From positions 2,501,838-2,565,837 of the forward strand of contig NZ_LNZA01000001.1 in the NCBI RefSeq assembly GCF_001468035.1: 64,000 bases of DNA. Direction: 5' to 3'. The DNA comes from Legionella tucsonensis (GTDB lineage: Bacteria > Pseudomonadota > Gammaproteobacteria > Legionellales > Legionellaceae). Each line of letters begins with the position of its first letter. Position 1 is the first letter of the stretch. This document shows positions 8,539-16,475 of the stretch, piece after piece. The notes beneath the pieces are model-generated. The model searched no databases. It had not been told where the DNA came from and saw nothing but the letters and a program-made list of their open reading frames with translations. The position numbers and the translations under genes are program-made.

Positions 8539-10116
8539 TTATTCCTTCACTTGGCCACGGAAATGAGTGGGTCTAAGTCCGGCTAATCCCAGGGCTAATA
8601 AATAAATGATTACGGCAACTAATACGTGAACAGATAATAAGCCTAAACGCATGCCAGGAGAAAAACTAAGCCAATAACTTACTGTATCATTCATGAAAAT
8701 TAAATAAATACTAATTGCTGCGTTAGCAAAGAGTAATTGCATACAGTATTTTAACCATCCGGGAGAAGGCTTGAACACCCCACGTTTAATCAGTAAAAAT
8801 AACAAAGTGCCGCAATTGACATATCCTGCCAATGCTGAGGCTAATGTTAAACCCGCATGTGCAAAATGCCAAACAAATAGAAAACACAATAACGTATTAA
8901 CCACCATAGAAATGGCTCCCACTTTAACTGGGGTACTGATGTCTTGTCGTGCATAAAAACCAGAAGCCAATACTTTGACCATCATAAAAGCAGGTACGCC
9001 TGCTCCAAGAGTAATCAGGCTTTTTTGCGTTTGAATCACATCGTAGACAGTGAACTTACCATAAGCAAAGCAACTAGCAATTAAAGGCATAGCAAACAAA
9101 CACAATCCCAAACTCGCAGGAATTCCTATAAGCAAAATAGAACGCAAACCCCAATCCAGCGCACTTGAGTATTGGCTTATACTTTGTTCGGCATGTCTTC
9201 GAGATAAATGCGGAAGAATCACCGTTGCAATCGCTACGCCAAAAACTCCTAAGGGGAAATCTGTAAGTCGGTCTGTATAATACAACCAAGAAACACTGCC
9301 AATTTTTAAAAAAGAAGCAAAAATACTATCAACCATTAAATTAAGTTGGGCAATAGAAACCCCAAATAAAGCCGGGATCATGAGCTTAAGTACTTTATTC
9401 ACTCCAGCATCATTTCTAACCAATTGAGGTTTTACCAATAAATTCCGTTGATGCAAAAAAGGAATTTGAAAAAGCAACTGCACAATACCAGCAATGAGAA
9501 CCCCCCAAGCTAAACCCACTACAGGTCTTGGTAAATGAGGGCATAAATAAATCGCTGCAAGAATCATACTGATATTCAGTAGTACCGGTGTAAACGCAGG
9601 GATTGCAAAATAGCCATAGGTATTTAATACAGCCCCAGCCATAGCAGTCAACGAAACCAACATTAAAAAGGGAAAGGTAATACGCAGCATTTCTGTAGCT
9701 AATGCAGCACGGCTACTGTCATGACTAAAACCAGGAGCGAATAAAAAGATGATCACAGGTGCAGCAAACATTCCAATTATAGTGACAACACTAAGAATAG
9801 AACCTAAATATCCTGCGATGCGCGCAATAAAAACACGTACATCGTTTGGAGAGCGTGTTTTTTGATATTCGGCCAGTACAGGTACAAAAGCTTGCGCAAA
9901 TGCTCCTTCTGCAAAGAGACGACGCATAAAATTAGGAATACGGAATGCTACAAAAAAAGCATCCATACCGGCTTGGGCACCAAAAAAACTGGCAAGGACC
10001 ATATCACGCAAAAAACCTACAATACGTGAAATAAAGGTCATTACTGAAACCAGTGTCGTTGAACGCAATAAGCTCTGCCGTTTAGGTACCATAATCTCTG
10101 GATCGGTTGCTGACAT
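8539..10116 (-). CDS. murJ: Lipid II flippase MurJ
   Basis: Flips undecaprenyl-linked lipid II across the inner membrane for wall synthesis. The protein is highly hydrophobic, with about 14 predicted membrane segments. Family features are clear: SRIVGFLRDMVLASFFGA near the start, RRLFAEGAFAQAFVPVLAEY, and the conserved DFPLGVFGVAIATVILPHLSR. The frame is open to 10173, but the first 19 residues there do not look like MurJ; the ATG at 10116 (MSATDPE) gives 525 residues, the normal length, and 10092 (MVPKRQS) is also possible. Divergent from rpsT, a standard neighbourhood in gammaproteobacteria. Confidence 0.92.
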   Translation of the reverse strand: MSATDPEIMVPKRQSLLRSTTLVSVMTFISRIVGFLRDMVLASFFGAQAGMDAFFVAFRIPNFMRRLFAEGAFAQAFVPVLAEYQKTRSPNDVRVFIARIAGYLGSILSVVTIIGMFAAPVIIFLFAPGFSHDSSRAALATEMLRITFPFLMLVSLTAMAGAVLNTYGYFAIPAFTPVLLNISMILAAIYLCPHLPRPVVGLAWGVLIAGIVQLLFQIPFLHQRNLLVKPQLVRNDAGVNKVLKLMIPALFGVSIAQLNLMVDSIFASFLKIGSVSWLYYTDRLTDFPLGVFGVAIATVILPHLSRRHAEQSISQYSSALDWGLRSILLIGIPASLGLCLFAMPLIASCFAYGKFTVYDVIQTQKSLITLGAGVPAFMMVKVLASGFYARQDISTPVKVGAISMVVNTLLCFLFVWHFAHAGLTLASALAGYVNCGTLLFLLIKRGVFKPSPGWLKYCMQLLFANAAISIYLIFMNDTVSYWLSFSPGMRLGLLSVHVLVAVIIYLLALGLAGLRPTHFRGQVKE

Positions 10117-10309
10117 AATTTTTATGCACAAAGTAAAATACTTTATAATATACCTAAATGAATCGGCTGTCATAACCTTAAAAACAGCGCATCAGTTTTT
10201 GCATGGACCAAAGTTAGGTAACTATCATATCCCCCTAATGCCGTTGATCACAAATAATACACACTGAAATTGAGATAATCAATTTATACTTTGGAAACAA
10301 AGAAGTCTA

Positions 10310-10338
10310 TTGACAAATTCTAACTCATTGTGCATGAT
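10310..10338 (+). promoter_or_regulatory. Sigma-70-type promoter for rpsT
   Basis: A perfect TTGACA (10310-10315), a 17-bp spacer and CATGAT (10333-10338, four of six matches to TATAAT) lie about 40 bp ahead of the rpsT start. The resulting leader would be short, about 35 nt. Confidence 0.6.
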
Positions 10339-10379
10339 CATCATCTTTTTGTACCGTCTGAATGAGTGGAGATTTTTAA

Positions 10380-10646
10380 GTGGCAAATATTAAATCAGCG
10401 ATCAAACGTGCTCGCCAAAACGTAAAACTACGTCAACACAACGCCAGTGCACGTTCTATGTTCCGCACTTACATCAAAAATGTAATTAAAGCTGTTGAAT
10501 CAGGTGATAAAGAAGCCGCTCATGCTGCTTACACCAAAGCACAACCCATTATTGATAAGGCTGCTGGAAAAGGTTTAATTCATAAGAATAAAGCTTCTCG
10601 TATTAAAAGCCGCCTGGTAGCTCGTGTTAAGGCAATGACCGCTTAA
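10380..10646 (+). CDS. rpsT: 30S ribosomal protein S20
   Basis: Binds 16S rRNA in the body of the small subunit. The 88-residue basic protein has the S20 pattern: [20 protein letters not shown] at the N-terminus and [16 protein letters not shown] near the end. The start codon is GTG, with GGAG about 9 nt upstream. A non-ATG start recalls E. coli rpsT, whose UUG start is part of its feedback control; whether the same holds here is inference. It has its own promoter and a strong terminator and is transcribed alone, away from murJ. Confidence 0.97.
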   Translation: MANIKSAIKRARQNVKLRQHNASARSMFRTYIKNVIKAVESGDKEAAHAAYTKAQPIIDKAAGKGLIHKNKASRIKSRLVARVKAMTA

Positions 10647-10665
10647 TCTTTCAATTCATAAACCT

Positions 10666-10696
10666 CGAACTGGCAGTGCCAGTTCGATTTCTTTTT
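10666..10696 (+). terminator. Rho-independent terminator of rpsT
   Basis: The perfect hairpin CGAACTGGC-AGT-GCCAGTTCG (10666-10686) is followed by ATTTCTTTTT, 20 bp after the rpsT stop. It also separates rpsT from the convergent orphan gene. Confidence 0.9.
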
Positions 10697-10718
10697 ATAC
10701 CACTGATATACGAAAAGG

Positions 10719-11468
10719 CTAACTGCTTAGAGAAAAGGGCTCGTTCATTGCTATTAATTTGGCTCTTGCATGTAATATCTCTTCCATTAATGATTCATGT
10801 ACATTGAATGATTCCAATATAGTAAGAAAATGTCTATTTTTTTTCAGGATCTCGATAATTTGTTCATCCACTCGCTCGTCTTTTGGATAAGGTAATAATC
10901 GTTCTAAAACGCCATTAAGGAATCGATTACTTTTTTGGATTTCTCCTTCTATTTCATCAACAGTATCTAGCGTAGTAGCTTCGTGCAGGCGCTCTTTAAA
11001 AAGCTCTTTTTGATTTTCAAATAGCTCTGCAATAGATTTAAGCTCTTTTAGTTTTTTAATAAAAATTAATAATTCTGTTTGTTGTTCCATGGTTAGTTTG
11101 GATAATGCTTCCTGCAGACTTAATAATTCTTTTTTGTCTATAACATTTTTTGTTGCAATTTCTGTATAACGCAACAAGGTCATTGCATTTTTGAAATTAG
11201 GGAGATCAGCCATGCATACTTTTACTTTTGACATCGTCTCTTCATCTGCTCCATTTGTAAGCTCCAATAAAAAACAATGAACTTTTTTTTCTTCGTTGAT
11301 TATCATTTGAACAACATTATAGAACTCTTCTTTTGTATTTGCCATATAGAGCTGATTTTGCAACTCATTCAGTGTGCTACAAAAAGTATCAACTTTTATT
11401 TTAACCTCAGTAAAACTATCAATGATTCGCTTAGTATTACTCTTTTTTTCCTGAAAAAGCCTACCCAT
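10719..11468 (-). CDS. Unrecognised helical protein, candidate secreted effector
   Basis: About 249 residues with no family I recognise. It is mostly helical and rich in Lys, Glu and Leu, with likely coiled-coil stretches (for example IFIKKLKELKSIAELFENQ). The frame opens at 11501, but the ATG at 11468 (MGRLFQEKK) has GAGGA about 7 nt upstream and is preferred. It ends 34 bp after the stop of the 458-residue gene and is probably cotranscribed with it. No signal peptide or membrane segment, so it is cytoplasmic or delivered by Dot/Icm. Effector status is inferred from position in the orphan cluster between rpsT and enhC and from composition; the C-terminus (NEPFSLSS) is only weakly signal-like. 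Confidence 0.6.
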   Translation of the reverse strand: MGRLFQEKKSNTKRIIDSFTEVKIKVDTFCSTLNELQNQLYMANTKEEFYNVVQMIINEEKKVHCFLLELTNGADEETMSKVKVCMADLPNFKNAMTLLRYTEIATKNVIDKKELLSLQEALSKLTMEQQTELLIFIKKLKELKSIAELFENQKELFKERLHEATTLDTVDEIEGEIQKSNRFLNGVLERLLPYPKDERVDEQIIEILKKNRHFLTILESFNVHESLMEEILHARAKLIAMNEPFSLSS

Positions 11469-11502
11469 TTCTATTTCCTCAATATAATTAGCATCGAGCA
11501 TT

Positions 11503-12879
11503 TTAAGTTATTAATGCTGTTGATAGTACATTGGCTTTCTCCCGCTGCAGCGTACTTTCATTTTCTTTTTGCAATTGGCCTAGGAAAGTAGAGCTGCTAT
11601 GCTTACTCAGCACCACTTCCAATTTAGTTACCTTCGGTTCGGTAGTTGTTTCGGTTAAACCCAAAGCAGGTACCACAGTTTGTTCAGGATTAACCAACTC
11701 TTTTTTTGCATGGTCAACAAGAACAGAAAAGTCGCCAAGCATACTCGGTGCTTCCTCCCTGTCAGTTTCACAACTATCAGTCCCTATCACTTCTTCAGCG
11801 CTAGCTAATCTTTTTCTTGCATCTTCAAGCATAAATGTTCTTGCTTTCTCTATGGCAGATTGAACGCTGTGCGCCCACTTTGGAACGTCGGGTAGTTCTT
11901 TTTTAAGTTTATCATCCCTACCCATACTCGGTGGTTTAGCTAGATATCGTGTTCCTTTAATTTCACTCGAATCGGTTATCTCAGGAGTGAGTCCTCTGCT
12001 TCCTCCTGTACTTCTGAACGCCACGAATTCATTATATTCATTATCCACTTTTTCTAATAATGCACTTAGGCTTTCCGTTGTTAGGCCCTCTCTAACAATC
12101 CGTTCTATTTCCTTTCTGGCCGCTTGATAATCTACCTTTAGTTCTGTCATGTTAATTCGACAAGGTTCCTGTTGATGGGCAAATAACTCCAACTCAATCA
12201 CATCTTCTAATTCTAGTTTTTGTGATGGAGAGCTAAAGTATTCTTCTTCAAGTGAAGGATTACTCCCATCTTTTGTAATCCATTTTATGTAAAACTGTTT
12301 AAATTGTTCACAAATCTCCTCAATTTCACCTTTTTGAAAAAATTCTTGATAAATTTCAGTTTTGGCAAGAGCGCTCATGTGTTGATTAAAGTCTTTAGGT
12401 GTATACGCTTTATTATTCTTTAATCGATAATGATTGTGATTATGTCCGAACTCTAATGGTAGATGATGCATTAACTTACCATGGAGATCATCACTCCCTC
12501 TGAGATATAAATCGCATCCATCCTCAACTTCTTTATGAGCCGCAGCAGCAGCATTATATAATTTATCTCTGAATTCTTGAGGGTATTGATCCATTCCATC
12601 TGGAACCCAAAAGTACCAAGTTAAACTGAATCCTTTAACCTGGACCGCAACGCGAACTTCGATTGTTTCGCCTTCATCCCTAATTTCATAAACAACTCCT
12701 TTGGTCAATCTAAACTTATATCCTTCTTCATTAAGCTCTTGCTCTCTCTTTCTATATTGTGCTTTATTACCTGATGCAACAAGCAATTGCAGCTCTCTAG
12801 TTTGTTCTGTATTTTGATATGAAGTAAATTTTTTAGCGACATGTCTTTTCTTTAAAAAAACAAAAAAAGGGTTTGGCAT
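11503..12879 (-). CDS. Unrecognised 458-residue protein, candidate secreted effector
   Basis: No known family recognised. The N-terminal half looks globular, with a beta-rich stretch (VYEIRDEGETIEVRVAVQVKG, about 60-80) and a histidine-rich patch GHNHNHYRL near residue 145; the second half is acidic and helical, and the last 80 residues are rich in Thr, Ser and Glu and low in structure, as in many Dot/Icm substrates. No signal peptide or membrane segment. A good promoter lies at 12922-12950. It is the first gene of a likely two-gene operon with the 249-residue gene. Calling it an effector is inference; the coding region itself is long and clear. Confidence 0.65.
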   Translation of the reverse strand: MPNPFFVFLKKRHVAKKFTSYQNTEQTRELQLLVASGNKAQYRKREQELNEEGYKFRLTKGVVYEIRDEGETIEVRVAVQVKGFSLTWYFWVPDGMDQYPQEFRDKLYNAAAAAHKEVEDGCDLYLRGSDDLHGKLMHHLPLEFGHNHNHYRLKNNKAYTPKDFNQHMSALAKTEIYQEFFQKGEIEEICEQFKQFYIKWITKDGSNPSLEEEYFSSPSQKLELEDVIELELFAHQQEPCRINMTELKVDYQAARKEIERIVREGLTTESLSALLEKVDNEYNEFVAFRSTGGSRGLTPEITDSSEIKGTRYLAKPPSMGRDDKLKKELPDVPKWAHSVQSAIEKARTFMLEDARKRLASAEEVIGTDSCETDREEAPSMLGDFSVLVDHAKKELVNPEQTVVPALGLTETTTEPKVTKLEVVLSKHSSSTFLGQLQKENESTLQREKANVLSTALIT

Positions 12880-12921
12880 AATGACACCATTAATTACAAA
12901 AAAATCACATATTGGTCGGTC

Positions 12922-12950
12922 ATTTTAACTTGTGATTAAAATATAGTCAA
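12922..12950 (-). promoter_or_regulatory. Predicted promoter of the 458-residue orphan gene
   Basis: On the minus strand TTGACT, a 17-bp spacer and TAAAAT give a good sigma-70 match about 45 bp ahead of the start. The spacer and -10 also hold TTAA-N7-TTAA, the spacing of the PmrA box known from Legionella effector promoters, but its place between -35 and -10 is unusual and the region is AT-rich. Confidence 0.5.
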
Positions 12951-13027
12951 TTATTATTCATTTAGAAACACCAATAAAGCTATTGGATATTAAAAGAAAT
13001 TTTTAAATAACGTATAAGAACACGAAT

Positions 13028-14587
13028 TTAAAGGGAGCTACAACTAGTATTGTTTTCGTCTATCTCTTCTTTACTTGCCTCTCTTGCTTCATCTATAAAG
13101 CAGGGTTGAAAAAAAAGTTGTTTTTCAACCCGATTATTTCTTGTCAAAAAAAAACCAGAATCAAAGGAAACCGAACTTGCCTTTCCACTTTCAGTTCCAA
13201 GGAGCCGAATAATATCCGCTTGAGTCAAGGAGTGTACTTTTGCTACTTCTTTTACAAAAACTAATTTTGGTTCACCAGCTAAAGAAAATGACATTTCTAT
13301 TGCTGATATAGAGGAAGCCAATGTATGAATGATATTGTGAAGCTTCGTTTTTAAAAATGAATTCTTACTACGATTCAATGCATCTATTAATAGCAGTAAA
13401 GGTGAAAGCGTATAATCACCTATAGTACTTTTTGGAGCCTGGTGGGTAAAAGCAGAACCTAATTCTTTGGGATCACTTTTTATAAAATCATTTAAAAATT
13501 CGATAATTGGTTCTACTTGAAGTTGATGATCGATGGCAGCAATCAACGCACGTACTATCATCATGATGCCATTCAGATCAGCATGCTCACCGACATGAAT
13601 TGTTTGCATTAATGCTGAATTAACTTTGCCCTGTGCATCGCTCTTCCATATCTGATGTACGGCATCAATCAAATCACTTAATACTTCTGAATTTTTATTA
13701 ATGTATGCAGCAGAAACCAGGGAAATAAGAATAATATGCAGTGCATGCTTGCCTTTATAAGGACCTATTTCATGAATTTTACATAAAGAATCAACCAAGT
13801 TAGCAGGACAAATCTTATTTACATCCATCAGAACACGGCTAAGAATTTGCACTACTTTAGAATCATCCCCTACTGCATTCTTTACTACACCAACTAATAC
13901 ATAGATACTGCTTTTACCTTTAAAAGAACCATAAATAATTTCTTCAGTTAAAGCAGCACTTATAATTCCAGGTGATTTCTTAACAAAGCATCTTAAAAGT
14001 TCAGCAATTAATTCGGCTGTGGGCTGATTATCAGGTATAGCAGTAGCATTTGCCAAAGCACGCGCAAGTACAAGAATCGCATTCTTTCCTTTTTCACTGC
14101 CTTTTTCTATATTTTTTGCAATAACTAAAGAAAGTTCATCACCTGTTTTCTCTAACAGTTGGCTGAAGATATAGTTAATTGCCACAACCATTGAATTACC
14201 TCTGTAATCAAAAGTAGCAGTAAATAAATTATCCATCCAAGCATAAGCAACAGTTTGTCCCTCAAAAGCACCCTCGAGAGTCTGAGAGAGGATTGAAACT
14301 AAAATCTCTGGATTTCTATCATCGTATAATTTATATAGAAGCGCACAAATTTGCTGTACTGCGTTCTCATCATGCAGATTCGTCGCACATTGAAGCGCAT
14401 ACGTTAGCCAGTAACCAAAATTACTTTCTACTATAGTGCCAGATGGAGTATTCGTTATGAAATTATTAAGCTCAGCAATCAACCAATTAAGGTCTACTCT
14501 CAAAAGTTTGGGAGTCTTAGAGCCTGGATATTGATCAAATGGGATAGTTAGAAAACCTGTTGGGAAAAGGTCTAGAGGATCACCCAT
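13028..14587 (-). CDS. Tandem-repeat alpha-solenoid protein, candidate Dot/Icm effector
   Basis: About 519 residues from the ATG at 14587 (MGDPLDLF; AGGA about 9 nt upstream). From about residue 45 to 440 it consists of some seven repeats of 55-58 residues. Four begin with a clear G-x-x-x-G-K/Q turn (GAFEGQ, GSEKGK, GSFKGK, GPYKGK), followed by a helix of the type xLxxLxxALxxA and a second helix; flanking units (GEHADL, STIGDY) are weaker. This suggests a HEAT/TPR-like right-handed stack, but no named family is recognised. The C-terminus (EASKEEIDENNTSCSSL) has the Glu-rich block and small polar tail of Dot/Icm signals. No signal peptide. Confidence 0.65.
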   Translation of the reverse strand: MGDPLDLFPTGFLTIPFDQYPGSKTPKLLRVDLNWLIAELNNFITNTPSGTIVESNFGYWLTYALQCATNLHDENAVQQICALLYKLYDDRNPEILVSILSQTLEGAFEGQTVAYAWMDNLFTATFDYRGNSMVVAINYIFSQLLEKTGDELSLVIAKNIEKGSEKGKNAILVLARALANATAIPDNQPTAELIAELLRCFVKKSPGIISAALTEEIIYGSFKGKSSIYVLVGVVKNAVGDDSKVVQILSRVLMDVNKICPANLVDSLCKIHEIGPYKGKHALHIILISLVSAAYINKNSEVLSDLIDAVHQIWKSDAQGKVNSALMQTIHVGEHADLNGIMMIVRALIAAIDHQLQVEPIIEFLNDFIKSDPKELGSAFTHQAPKSTIGDYTLSPLLLLIDALNRSKNSFLKTKLHNIIHTLASSISAIEMSFSLAGEPKLVFVKEVAKVHSLTQADIIRLLGTESGKASSVSFDSGFFLTRNNRVEKQLFFQPCFIDEAREASKEEIDENNTSCSSL

Positions 14588-14691
14588 GTGAATTTGTCCT
14601 AAAAAAGTACAGCATTGTTTTTTTATTATGATACCAAATGAATTGATACACAAGAAATTTTATTGGCATCAAACTATTGATTTGAACAGTC

Positions 14692-14749
14692 GCAGTCTGG
14701 ATGCAGCGAAGTAAGTTCTGACTCACTTCTTGTTCATAGTACCCAGACC
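14692..14749. repeat. REP-like extragenic element, partial copy
   Basis: GCAGTCTGGATGCAGCGAAG at the left and ACCCAGACC at the right match the ends of the REP-like family; the middle has diverged and includes a small local hairpin (AAGTAAGTTCTGACTCACTT). It lies between two effector-like genes. Confidence 0.5.
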
Positions 14750-14782
14750 ACTATTTTTTAGAAACTCTTTCAACTCAAGACA

Positions 14783-16174
14783 CTAGGTCGGTACAGATAC
14801 CAACGAAGTTACATGTTCTTCATTTTCTATATAATTTCTTCCTATTATCTCACATAGATTTTTCTTATCTCTTTTTGATAAATAAGAAGCTACCGCCTCA
14901 AGAGGATTATAATCTCGCTCATCTTCAGGGGAAGAAGTCTCAGAAGGGTAATCCTTATCAATTTTCCATTCATCCACTATTGCCATGTAGATAGAGTTAA
15001 AAAGCATTTTCGCCTGATGAATTTTAGCGTGTAATTTTTTCTCTTCCTTACTTCGGGGTGCAGAAAATAAAAAAAGAGCAAAGCCTTGCCAACCTGATAT
15101 TTTAGTATCTTTTTTAGGTTCAATAATGGCAAACTCTCGATAGCATCTAACGACCAAATCAGCTAAATCATCTTTATATTTAGTTAAATAATTCTTAGCT
15201 TCATCTTCTTGGTATTTTTTAGACAAAGATGCATTTCTTATTGCCCACTCCAAACTCTGTAACTTACAGACAATATACTTCACCTCATTGCGATACTCTG
15301 CATCTATGTTAAATAAATCTACGGTATCTTCTGATAAGCTATCAAAACACTGTGGCGGTACGCTCCAATATAATTTAACATCTTTATCTTCCCAATTTCG
15401 AAAGAAAACCTGTTTTCCTGATGATTTAGTATGTGGGCGTAATGTTCCTTCACTATGTAATAGAACAGGCTCTAAACCAGAAATAAATCGTGGTAAAGAG
15501 GAACTTTTGAAAGGTGCAAGTTGTTTTTCAGTGAGAATGCCTTCTAAAAGAGAAACTGTCCTGGTTTTACATGTATTTGAGTTTTCAAGACTGGGTATAG
15601 GTAACCAAAATTCAATTCCAAAGAAACCAACCTTCTTAAAACCCACTGATAGATGAAAATCGAAAGGCTTAAGCCTGGATGGACGTCCTTCCATTTTTGC
15701 TTTAATTTGCTCGATTTCATAAATTTGTCTGGAATAGGCTTCTTCCTTATAAATTCGCCCTTTCTTTGCAGGATCTGTTTTGAAATTTTGACCATCACCA
15801 ACCACTTCCTTAATGGCCGCTTCTTGCTCTGCGACAGCTGTTACGCATCGCTTTTGCAGCTCTTCAAACTGCTCTTGGGTAAGCTCAAAAGTATATCCAT
15901 GTAAACCATGTCCAAGATCCATAAAACGAATTTCTTCGTGGGTTAACATGCCGTGATTGCCTTGAAAATCAACATCTAAACGATTTTTGATTTTGAATTT
16001 CTCTAAACAATTATTTTTATCTCCCGTACTGGTAACACCATAAAAGCCCCAAGTCTCAATCACTTCAAGCAACCGTTTGCTTTCATCCAGTTTTGAGAGA
16101 AAAAAAGAACCATGCCAAAAAGGATTTCCACCTATAGTATGATCAAATACGCAAAAAGTTACCGTATATTTCAT
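14783..16174 (-). CDS. Unrecognised 463-residue protein, possible permuted papain-like enzyme and effector
   Basis: No family recognised with certainty. The ATG at 16174 has AGGGG about 7 nt upstream. The N-terminal half has an order of parts seen in permuted NlpC/P60-type enzymes: a strand with WHGSFFLS (His21), a segment YTFELTQEQFEELQKRC, then SNTCKTRTVSLLEG (Cys202) beginning a helix. This reading is inference from pattern only. The C-terminal part is helical and ends in an acidic stretch (YIENEEH) and a short polar tail, compatible with Dot/Icm export. No signal peptide. It is the first of the four minus-strand genes between enhC and rpsT. Confidence 0.6.
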   Translation of the reverse strand: MKYTVTFCVFDHTIGGNPFWHGSFFLSKLDESKRLLEVIETWGFYGVTSTGDKNNCLEKFKIKNRLDVDFQGNHGMLTHEEIRFMDLGHGLHGYTFELTQEQFEELQKRCVTAVAEQEAAIKEVVGDGQNFKTDPAKKGRIYKEEAYSRQIYEIEQIKAKMEGRPSRLKPFDFHLSVGFKKVGFFGIEFWLPIPSLENSNTCKTRTVSLLEGILTEKQLAPFKSSSLPRFISGLEPVLLHSEGTLRPHTKSSGKQVFFRNWEDKDVKLYWSVPPQCFDSLSEDTVDLFNIDAEYRNEVKYIVCKLQSLEWAIRNASLSKKYQEDEAKNYLTKYKDDLADLVVRCYREFAIIEPKKDTKISGWQGFALFLFSAPRSKEEKKLHAKIHQAKMLFNSIYMAIVDEWKIDKDYPSETSSPEDERDYNPLEAVASYLSKRDKKNLCEIIGRNYIENEEHVTSLVSVPT

Positions 16175-16296
16175 CTCAACACCCCTGTTATTTGAATTTA
16201 GACATTCCGTTGTAAAAAAACCAGATAAAACAGTAGGTATTTTGAGTAAAAATTATAAAATATGCAAGAATTTATCCCATGAAAAAAAATAAACCC

Positions 16297-16377
16297 AGGG
16301 TGTGTTGACACCCTAAAAAAACTTTTTAATTTAGATTAAAAAAATTATAAACTTGGGTTCTGTTGTCAACAAACCCT
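16297..16377. repeat. Inverted repeat flanking an AT-rich core downstream of enhC
   Basis: AGGGTGTGTTGACA (16297-16310) and TGTCAACAAACCCT (16364-16377) are inverted copies with 13 of 14 matches around a 53-bp AT-rich core. The left arm also folds by itself (AGGGTGT-GTTG-ACACCCT) and is followed by A-runs and T-runs on both strands. It may act as a bidirectional terminator or a protein-binding site. Confidence 0.55.
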
Positions 16378-16394
16378 AGCAAAATTAAATAAAG

Positions 16395-16427
16395 CCCGGA
16401 AAAACTATAGAGAGATGTTTTCCCGGG
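16395..16427 (-). terminator. Terminator-like hairpin after enhC
   Basis: On the minus strand CCCGGGAAAAC pairs with GTTTTTCCGGG and is followed by CTTTATTT, about 50 bp after the enhC stop. The T-tract is short but the stem is strong; it probably ends the enhABC transcript. Confidence 0.65.
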
Positions 16428-16475
16428 TTACGCATTTTGCTTCTCCCGGGATACAGTATATGATGAATTGTGCAA

